Shown here in pieces: positions 24,752 through 30,761 of a stretch of DNA of 64,000 nt. Origin of the DNA: Roseiarcus sp963829505 (GTDB lineage Bacteria; Pseudomonadota; Alphaproteobacteria; Rhizobiales; Beijerinckiaceae); the NCBI GenBank assembly GCA_963829505.1, contig CAWHIL010000003.1:806001-870000 (forward strand), written 5' to 3'. The notes under the pieces were generated by a model. It saw nothing but the letters and a program-made list of their open reading frames with translations, ran no database searches and had not been told where the DNA came from. The first letter of the stretch is position 1; each line of letters begins with the position of its first letter. The translations under genes were made by a program, and so were the position numbers.

Positions 24752-24870
24752 CCTCGTCCTGAGGAGCGGCGCCGAAAGGCGACGCGTCTCGAAGGACGCT
24801 CCAGTGGACGCTTCGGCGCAGTCTGGAACGTCCTTCGAGACGCCTGCTTCGCAGGCTCCTCAGGACGAGG
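24752..24870. repeat. Palindromic repeat element, copy 3 (between DUF883 and holin-like genes)
   Basis: It begins CCTCGTCCTGAGGAGCGG and ends CAGGCTCCTCAGGACGAGG, with inner arms CGTCTCGAAGGAC and GTCCTTCGAGACG, almost identical in the arms to copy 1 at 4609-4726. Its centre shares little with copies 1 and 2. As with copy 1, it lies between two co-directional genes that look like one operon. Confidence 0.9.
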
Positions 24871-24904
24871 TCGGTGTTTAGGACGCCCTCCCTGGGTCGT
24901 TGCG

Positions 24905-25204
24905 TCAGCCGCGCGTGATGAGCGCGACGAGGAGCCCCGCGGTGAAGGCGATGCCGATGGCGGCCAGCGGATTCTTGCGGATGGACTCGCGCAATTCGCC
25001 CTTCGCCGTGTCGAAGTCTGCGTTGGCGAGAACGTCGCGGCCCTGGCGATAGAGCGCGTTCGCCGTTTCGCCGGCTTTGGCGCGGATCTGGTCGAGGTCG
25101 GCGTTGGCGACGGCGTCCTTCGCCGCGCCGATCGTCTGCTGCATGCGGCTGACCGCCGAGGACGGCCCCGCCGGCGTCTGCGTCACGTCGTGATTGTCGG
25201 TCAT
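24905..25204 (-). CDS. DUF883 (ElaB/YqjD-like) membrane-anchored protein
   Basis: A 99-residue protein: an amphipathic helical body (MQQTIGAAKDAVANADLDQI and AGETANALYRQGRDVLANAD) and the conserved C-terminal anchor RKNPLAAIGIAFTAGLLVAL, in which the R-x-x-P motif precedes the membrane helix. In E. coli, ElaB and YqjD are inner-membrane proteins that bind ribosomes in stationary phase; extension of that role here is inference. AGGAGGGGG lies directly upstream of ATG 25204. It is followed by the holin-like gene on the same strand. Confidence 0.88.
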   Translation of the reverse strand: MTDNHDVTQTPAGPSSAVSRMQQTIGAAKDAVANADLDQIRAKAGETANALYRQGRDVLANADFDTAKGELRESIRKNPLAAIGIAFTAGLLVALITRG

Positions 25205-25410
25205 GAGCCCCCTCCTGACTGAAGCGCCGCAATCGTCGCTGGCGACGCGAGGGCGGTGGTGTTCCCTCCGGGATTTTGCACGGAACGGGTCCGTCCCACA
25301 AGCCGAACCCTTTGCCGCACCCTTCGCCGAGCCCGGCCGAACGCCCGGGACGACATTTTCCCAAACGGCGCCGAAGGCTCTAGATGGTGAGCCCGCCCGG
25401 GAGGGAATCG

Positions 25411-27408
25411 ATGTTCCGAAACGTGCTGATCGCCAATCGCGGGGAGATCGCCTGCCGGATCATCCGGACCGCCCGGCGCATGGGAATCCGGGCGATCGCC
25501 CTCCATACGCCGGCCGACCAAGGCGCGCTCTTCACCCGCCTCGCCGACGAAGCGCACGAAATCGGCGCGGGCGCGAGCGGCTATCTCGATGGGCCGGCGA
25601 TCGTCGCGCTCGCCAAACGCATCGGCGCCGAATGCATTCATCCGGGCTACGGCTTCCTGTCCGAGAACGCGGACTTCGCGGAAGGCTGCGGGCGGGCGGG
25701 CGTCGTCTTCGTCGGCCCGCCGCCGGCCGCCATGCGGGCGATGGGCCTCAAAAGCTCGGCGAAGGCGCTGATGCAGAAGGCGGGCGTGCCGGTGGTGCCA
25801 GGCTACCACGGCGACAACCAGAGCCCGAAGTTCCTGCGCGAGAAGGCCTACGAGATCGGCTATCCGGTGCTCATCAAGGCGATCGCGGGCGGCGGCGGGC
25901 GGGGGATGCGCCGGGTCGACGCGCATGTCGAATTCGAGGCGGCGCTCGAGAGCGCCCGGCGCGAGGCGGAGGGCGCCTTCGGCGACGGGCGGGTGCTGAT
26001 CGAGGCGCTCGTCGCCTCGCCCCGCCACATCGAGATGCAGGTGTTCGCCGACGCGCACGGCAATTGCGTCCACCTCTTCGAGCGCGACTGCTCGCTGCAG
26101 AGGCGCCACCAGAAGGTGATCGAGGAGAGCCCCGCGCCGGGGCTCCCCGACGAGACCCGGGCCGCCATGGCGAAGGCCGCGACGGACGCTGCGCTGGCGT
26201 CGGGCTACCAGGGCGCGGGCACGGTCGAGTTCATCGCCGACGCCTCGCGCGGCCTTGGGGCGAACTCCTTCTTCTTCCTCGAGATGAACACGCGCCTTCA
26301 GGTCGAGCATCCGGTGACGGAGGCGGTGACGGGCCTCGATCTCGTCGAATGGCAGTTCCGGGTCGCGGCGGGCGAGCCTCTGCCGCTGCGCCAGGATCAG
26401 ATCGTCCGCCGCGGGACGGCGATCGAGGCGCGCGTCTACGCGGAGGATCCCGAGCACGCTTTCCTGCCCTCGCCCGGACGGATCCTGGCGATCAGCCTCG
26501 ACGACGACGGAAACGAGGGCGTACGGGTCGACACGGGGGTCGCGGCCGGCGACGAGGTGACGCCGTTCTACGACGCGATGATCGCCAAGGTGATCGCGCA
26601 CGCGCCGACAAGGACGCAAGCGCTCGCGGCGCTGAACGGCGCGCTCGACCGCGCCGTCGTCATCGGGCCGAAGACTAATCTCGCTTTCCTGAGCGCGCTC
26701 TTGCGCTCCCCGGAAGTCGCCGCCGCGACGTTCGACACCGGCTTCATCGACGCCAATCTCGCCCGCCTCGGCGCGGCGCCGCAGCCGCCCGACGGCCGCG
26801 CCGTGCTCGCCGCCGCGCGCCGGCTGATCGAGGCGCGCGAGAGCGACCGCGCCCAGCGGCTGCCCGCCTTCGACCCGTGGGGCGTCAACGACGCGTTCGA
26901 GATCGTCGGCGCGCGCCGCCTCGGGCTCGACCTCGTCGTCGACGGCCGGCCCGAGCGCCTGCATGTGGAAGAGGGGCGCAGCCATGCGCTGAAGCTCGCC
27001 GGGGGCGACGGCGCCGCCTCGGACGACGGCCAGCCGCCGGTGCTCTTCGAGACCGACAGCGGCGTCTATGCCTTCCGCGCCGGGCGGCAGGCGCATGTCG
27101 CGCTGATCGACCCGCTCGAGCGGGCGGCGGGCGGGGCGGAGGAGGGCGACGGCGCCATCCGCGCTCCGATGAACGGCCGGATCGCGGCCCTCTTCGTGGC
27201 CGAGGGCGAGAGCGTCGAGGCCGGCCAGCGGCTCGCAATGGTCGAGGCGATGAAGATGGAGCACGCGCTCGCCGCGCCCTTCGCGGGAATCGTGCGCGGC
27301 CTCGTCTCCGACGTCGGCGATCAGGTCGAGATGGGCGAGCGCATCCTGCGCGTCGAGGCCGCGCCCGAGGCGGGCGAGGCTATTGAGGCGGGCGCCAGTC
27401 CGAGTTGA
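25411..27408 (+). CDS. mccA: Methylcrotonyl-CoA carboxylase-type biotin carboxylase/carrier (alpha) subunit
   Basis: A 665-residue biotin enzyme. The biotin carboxylase part has RNVLIANRGEIACRIIRTA, then the ATP-grasp loop IAGGGGRGMRR, ERDCSLQRRHQKVIEE and EMNTRLQVEHPVTEAV. The C-terminal carrier domain has the biotinylation motif EAMKMEHALAAPF (Lys about 25 residues before the domain end). With MccB it carboxylates 3-methylcrotonyl-CoA. ATG 25411 has GGAGGG upstream, and an ATG-less nine-codon extension was rejected. Its 3' end overlaps the truncated porin gene on the other strand by 29 bases. Confidence 0.9.
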   Translation: MFRNVLIANRGEIACRIIRTARRMGIRAIALHTPADQGALFTRLADEAHEIGAGASGYLDGPAIVALAKRIGAECIHPGYGFLSENADFAEGCGRAGVVFVGPPPAAMRAMGLKSSAKALMQKAGVPVVPGYHGDNQSPKFLREKAYEIGYPVLIKAIAGGGGRGMRRVDAHVEFEAALESARREAEGAFGDGRVLIEALVASPRHIEMQVFADAHGNCVHLFERDCSLQRRHQKVIEESPAPGLPDETRAAMAKAATDAALASGYQGAGTVEFIADASRGLGANSFFFLEMNTRLQVEHPVTEAVTGLDLVEWQFRVAAGEPLPLRQDQIVRRGTAIEARVYAEDPEHAFLPSPGRILAISLDDDGNEGVRVDTGVAAGDEVTPFYDAMIAKVIAHAPTRTQALAALNGALDRAVVIGPKTNLAFLSALLRSPEVAAATFDTGFIDANLARLGAAPQPPDGRAVLAAARRLIEARESDRAQRLPAFDPWGVNDAFEIVGARRLGLDLVVDGRPERLHVEEGRSHALKLAGGDGAASDDGQPPVLFETDSGVYAFRAGRQAHVALIDPLERAAGGAEEGDGAIRAPMNGRIAALFVAEGESVEAGQRLAMVEAMKMEHALAAPFAGIVRGLVSDVGDQVEMGERILRVEAAPEAGEAIEAGASPS

Positions 27409-27859
27409 CGTCGAAATGGCCGACCAGCGGGCCGTACGGAGTAGGGGTCGCGAAGTCGAGGCTCGTGGCGCCGCGCGTCGTCAACAGGGTCGCGTTGCGG
27501 TTGAAGGCGCCGGTGTTGCCGATGAGGATGCGGGGGCCCGGGTTCCAGGTCTTGGCGCCGGCGAATTCGGCGTTCTTCGGCAGGACGGGGCCGCCTCCGA
27601 GATTGTCCCAGGGAGACGTCGCGCCGTAGCCGTACGTGGGTCCGATATTTCCGGCCGTGAATTGCGCGGAGACGTAACCCGAGAGCCTGACGCAGGTGTC
27701 GGTTCCCGGAAGCGTCCAGCCGGTGATTCCGGCGACGTTGCAGACCTTCACGGCTTCCACCGGCGCCGACTTCCTGTTCGGCAGATCGGCAGCCGCGGCG
27801 CCGCCGACCGCCGCGAGACCGGCGGCGTAGGCGAGAAGCATGCTTCGGAACAGGATCAT
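27380..27859 (-). pseudogene. Truncated alphaproteobacterial porin
   Basis: The N-terminus is that of the alphaproteobacterial porin family (PF02530): signal peptide MLLAYAAGLAAVGGAAAAD, then LPNRKSAPVEAVKVCN and PGTDTCVRLSGYVSAQF, the first strand with the paired Cys. The frame ends after about 159 residues (GPLVGHFDVNSDW...), whereas intact porins of this family have roughly 400-500. The end overlaps the 3' end of mccA, so the rest of the barrel appears to have been lost by deletion. It cannot form a complete pore. ATG 27859 or 27841 could be the start. Confidence 0.75.
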
Positions 27860-27959
27860 CGCCGAGTCTTGGACCATTTCAGCGCGTCCCGCAATGCGCG
27901 ACGGGCTTCGCCGTTGCAGGGCGCTGCTTGTATCGATGCTGTCGTGTTTCGGGGGTCGC

Positions 27960-28199
27960 ATGCCGCGAAGTCTGCTTCTGCGCAACGTGGATGACGAGCT
28001 CCTCGCCCGGCTGAAGCGGAGAGCGGCTCGAAATGGGCGGACGGCCGAAGCGGAGCATCGCGAGATTCTCCGCCACGCGCTCGCCGGCGACGATGCGGCG
28101 TCGTTCGACAGGCTGGCGGCCGACTTTCGCAAACTGACCCGCGGCCGACGACAGACCCCTTCCGAGGTCTTGCTCCGCGAAGGACGCGACGAGCGATGA
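27960..28199 (+). CDS. FitA-like (ribbon-helix-helix) antitoxin, orphan
   Basis: A 79-residue protein beginning MPRSLLLRNVDDELLARLKRR, followed by AARNGRTAEAEHREILRHAL. This is the FitA/VapB Arc-type ribbon-helix-helix pattern, with the first strand as DNA-binding element and the conserved G-R-[ST]-x-E-x-E-x-R-x-I-L helix. The C-terminal part normally wraps a PIN-domain toxin. No intact toxin gene follows; only a short stretch in another frame after the stop resembles a PIN start. ATG 27960 is preceded by a G-rich stretch. The gene runs antisense to the promoter of the porin remnant. Confidence 0.75.
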   Translation: MPRSLLLRNVDDELLARLKRRAARNGRTAEAEHREILRHALAGDDAASFDRLAADFRKLTRGRRQTPSEVLLREGRDER

Positions 28200-28290
28200 C
28201 GCACTTGTCGTCGGCGCCAGCGTCGCCGCCCTGTGGACGGCTGGCCGCTTTCGGCGCCGAGCGCGGCTGCTCGCTGCTATAAACGCTCCC

Positions 28291-28728
28291 ATGCCCTTGC
28301 ACCTCATAAAACTCTGCGTCGGCGCGGATTCGCTGGACGATCTGCGCGACTGGATGGCGGCGCGGTTCCGCGAGGCGGGCAAGCGCGGCCTGCCGGCGCG
28401 TCACGCCCACGTCACGCGGATGGTCCCGAAGCGGGCGGACGCGCTCCTCGACGGCGGTTCGCTTTACTGGGTGATCAGGGGCCAGATCGCGGCGCGGCAG
28501 GGCCTCCTCGGGGTCGAGCCGTTCCGCGACGCGGACGGCGTCGGGCGTTGCCGGCTGTGGCTCGAGAGGGACGTGGTCGCGGTTGCGCCGCGTCCGATGC
28601 GCGCCTTCCAGGGCTGGCGCTACTACGATCCGAAGGACGCGCCGCCCGACCTCGACGCGCTCGGCACGGGCCTTGCCGGAATGCCTGAGGCGCTGCAGCG
28701 CGAGCTTGCAACGCTGGGGCTGCTGTAG
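28291..28728 (+). CDS. DUF1489 family protein
   Basis: A 145-residue protein with the family pattern LHLIKLCVGADSLDDLRDW, HVTRMVPKRADALLDGGSLYWVI, RGQIAARQGLLGVEPFRD and RAFQGWRYYDPKDAPPDL. DUF1489 is nearly restricted to alphaproteobacteria and is of unknown function; members are small soluble proteins of about 140 residues. The length is normal and ATG 28291 fits the family start. It is a stand-alone gene between the antitoxin and a repeat region. Confidence 0.92.
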   Translation: MPLHLIKLCVGADSLDDLRDWMAARFREAGKRGLPARHAHVTRMVPKRADALLDGGSLYWVIRGQIAARQGLLGVEPFRDADGVGRCRLWLERDVVAVAPRPMRAFQGWRYYDPKDAPPDLDALGTGLAGMPEALQRELATLGLL

Positions 28729-28737
28729 GGGCGCCGG

Positions 28738-28783
28738 GCGCTTGTAGGCGCGCTCGTTGAGCGCGCCGGCGGGGTCGGCGACC
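28738..28783. repeat. 46-base direct repeat, copy A
   Basis: Begins GCGCTTGTAGGCGCGCTCG and contains GGGGTCGGCGACC. The same 46-base unit, with about two differences, recurs at 28866-28911. It includes the palindrome GGCGCGCTCGTTGAGCGCGCC. Copy A is directly followed by a third partial unit (GGTCGGCGACCCCGCC). Both copies lie between the DUF1489 gene and bciA, in a stretch of about 200 bases without a gene. Confidence 0.85.
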
Positions 28784-28865
28784 GGTCGGCGACCCCGCCT
28801 ACAGGCGGCGCCGGCGGGTCAGACACGCGCAGGCGCAATGGGCGCCGTGGGTCGTCGGGCGCGGC

Positions 28866-28911
28866 GCGCTTGTAGGCGCGCTCGTTGAGCGCGCCAGCGG
28901 GGTCAGCGACC
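28866..28911. repeat. 46-base direct repeat, copy B
   Basis: Second copy of the unit at 28738-28783, in the same orientation, ending GGGGTCAGCGACC. The internal palindrome GGCGCGCTCGTTGAGCGCGCC is kept exactly. It lies just downstream of the bciA stop and could form a stem at the 3' end of that transcript. Confidence 0.85.
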
Positions 28912-28929
28912 CCGCGCTTGAGGGCGCCT

Positions 28930-29944
28930 TCAGAAGACCGCGTGGTCGCCGCGCTCGGGCGGGGCCTCGCCGGCGATCAGGCGGGCGTAGAAGTCGAGCA
29001 GCGTGTCGCCGCCCGTCGAGGGCGTCGCCGCGGCGTCGTAGCGCCCGGTTAAGGGATCGAGGACGAGCATCGAACTCGGTCGCGTAATAGCGGCCGATGC
29101 TGGCGAGTTCGGCCTTCGCGGCGAACGAAGGAACGACGCGAGACAGTGCGCTCATGCCCATGATGGCGCCGTCGAGGAGGGCGACGGGGGCATGCCGGAA
29201 GCGTGGGCGCATCCCGAGGAGCGCGAACAGGCGCTCGCCCTGGTCGCGCGGCGTGATCGGCGCGCCGGGGCCGCCGATCGGCAGGATGCGGTTCGCTCGG
29301 CTCGGGTCGTCGAGGCATCCGGCGAGGAAATCTCCGAGATCGCGGTCGCTGATCGGCTTCGTCGCAGTGAGCCGCCCGTCGCCGAAGACGAGGAAGGGTT
29401 TCCCCCGCCGCACGCGCTCGACCTGGCCCGAGAGCGACTTGAAGAAGGCGGTCGGCCTGACGATCGAATAGGTGAGCCCTGACGCCGCCAGCTTCGCCTC
29501 GAAGGCGAGCTTGGCGTGCTGGAAGGCGAGGCGCGGCTTCTGAACGCAGAGCGCCGACAGGAACACCATGTGGGCGACGCCTGCTTCGCGGGCCAGCGTG
29601 AGCGCGTTCGCATTCGCCTGATGGTCGATCGCCCAGGCGTCCTTCGGCGCGCCGGTGCGCGAGCCGAGGCAGGAGACGAGCGCGTCGAAAGGCTCGCCGC
29701 GAAAGCCGTCGCGCACGAGCGAGGCGGGGTCCGTCACGTCGCCGAAGCGGACGGATGCGCCCTCGAGCAACCTCTCGCTGGCGGCCTCGGAGAGCGCCCC
29801 GCCGACGCCCGCGCGCGGCCGCACGAAGCAGACGACGTCGTGCCCGCGCCCGATCAGCGCGGCCGCCGTCGCGCGGCCGATCGTGCCGGTCGCGCCGAGA
29901 AGCAGCACGCGCTTGCGGGCGCGCGGGGCTTTTGGGTCTTGCAT
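28930..29944 (-). pseudogene. bciA: BciA-type divinyl chlorophyllide a 8-vinyl reductase, one-base frameshift
   Basis: The protein starts with the NAD(P)-binding LLLGATGTIGRATAAALIGRG. It then follows the BciA/DVR family closely: FDALVSCLGSRTGAPKD, FLSALCVQKPRLAFQHAKL, YSIVRPTAFFKSLSGQVE, FGDGRLTATKPISDRDL and LPIGGPGAPITPRDQGE. After IGRYYATE the frame is lost. The next frame continues correctly with SMLVLDPLTGRYD, TPSTGGDTLLDFY and ends at 28930. The span is 1015 bases (3 x 338 + 1), so one extra T near 29071-29076 is responsible. The enzyme reduces the C8 vinyl group in (bacterio)chlorophyll synthesis; no other pigment genes are in the window. Confidence 0.88.
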
Positions 29945-29945
29945 C

Positions 29946-30017
29946 GCCCTCACCCTCACCCCGGGCCCTCACCCCCCGGCCCTCACCCCCAACCCCTCTC
30001 CCGGAGGGAGAGGGGGG
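29946..30017. repeat. CT-rich tandem repeats with terminal hairpin
   Basis: Successive units of CCCTCACCCC appear in the first part, and the last part is the palindrome CCCCTCTCCC-GGA-GGGAGAGGGG. This is a common extragenic palindromic repeat style in GC-rich proteobacteria. It fills the whole gap between bciA and the secreted-protein gene upstream of it. Confidence 0.8.
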
Positions 30018-30761
30018 TTATTGCGGCGAGGCCGCGGCGGAGATGGACACTTCGTAGAGCCGCCACGCGCCGGCGATCGCCTGATAGCCGAGGTTGAAGC
30101 GGATCTGCAGCGGGTGCGTGTCGTAATAGCCGGCGACCCTCAGAACGCCCGCGGGGTCGATCGTCGCCGCGCCCGTCAGATGCGGCTGATAGAGCACGAG
30201 CGGCGTCATGTTCAGCTTGTTGGCGCGCAGCGTGGCGAAGGTCTGGGCGAGCTTCTCGGGCGGATTCGTCTGCTGGAATTCGGGCGAGCCCATGTCGTGC
30301 AGGACCGTGTAATTGCCGGTGATGTTCGCCTGGCTGACCGCGGTCATGGCGTTTTGAATGAGGATCGCGAGGCCGAAGGAGCCGGGCGGCTGGAGTTGCG
30401 AGGCCGGCATCGGCTTCTGCGACGCGGCGGGCGCGGCAGGCTGCGGGCTCGGCGCCGGGGGGGCCGCTTCAGCCGGCTGCGCGCCGGGCGCAGGCGCGGC
30501 GGCCGGGGCTGGCGCGGCAGCTGCGGGCTTCGGCTTGGGCTTGGGCTTGGCGCGTTTCGGCGGCGGCTTCGGCTGCGCCTGATCGTCGGGCGCCGCCTGC
30601 TCCTGCGCCGGGGAATTGCCCGGCTGGGCCTCCTGCGCCCGGGCCGGACGGGCGCCGCCGAGCCCGAGCGCGAGGGCGACGGAAAAGGCGGCGAGCAGTG
30701 CAGCTCGCCGCCTCAACCTGACCAATCCGCGTCCAGAAGCTGGACTGATTACCACGCCCAC
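30018..30761 (-). CDS. Secreted Pro/Ala-rich protein of unknown function, partner gene of the adhesin
   Basis: A 247-residue protein. After an Arg-rich start comes a signal peptide (ALLAAFSVALALGLGGARPA). Residues about 45-125 are a Pro/Ala/Lys-rich linker (KPPPKRAKPKPKPKPAAAA). The C-terminal about 115 residues form a compact domain starting FGLAILIQNAMTAVSQANITG and ending AGAWRLYEVSIS, similar in length and pattern to small nuclear-transport-factor-2-like domains. This is an impression, not an assignment. The GTG start lies 13 bases inside the end of the trimeric adhesin gene, so the two are translationally coupled. It may help adhesin export or bind it in the periplasm. Confidence 0.7.
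   Translation of the reverse strand: MGVVISPASGRGLVRLRRRAALLAAFSVALALGLGGARPARAQEAQPGNSPAQEQAAPDDQAQPKPPPKRAKPKPKPKPAAAAPAPAAAPAPGAQPAEAAPPAPSPQPAAPAASQKPMPASQLQPPGSFGLAILIQNAMTAVSQANITGNYTVLHDMGSPEFQQTNPPEKLAQTFATLRANKLNMTPLVLYQPHLTGAATIDPAGVLRVAGYYDTHPLQIRFNLGYQAIAGAWRLYEVSISAAASPQ

Noticed and set aside
25201..27264. 687-codon open frame antisense to mccA
   Set aside because: It lies exactly opposite the conserved mccA gene, its composition is Arg/Asp/Leu-rich as expected from the reverse strand of GC-rich coding DNA, and it has no domain character.
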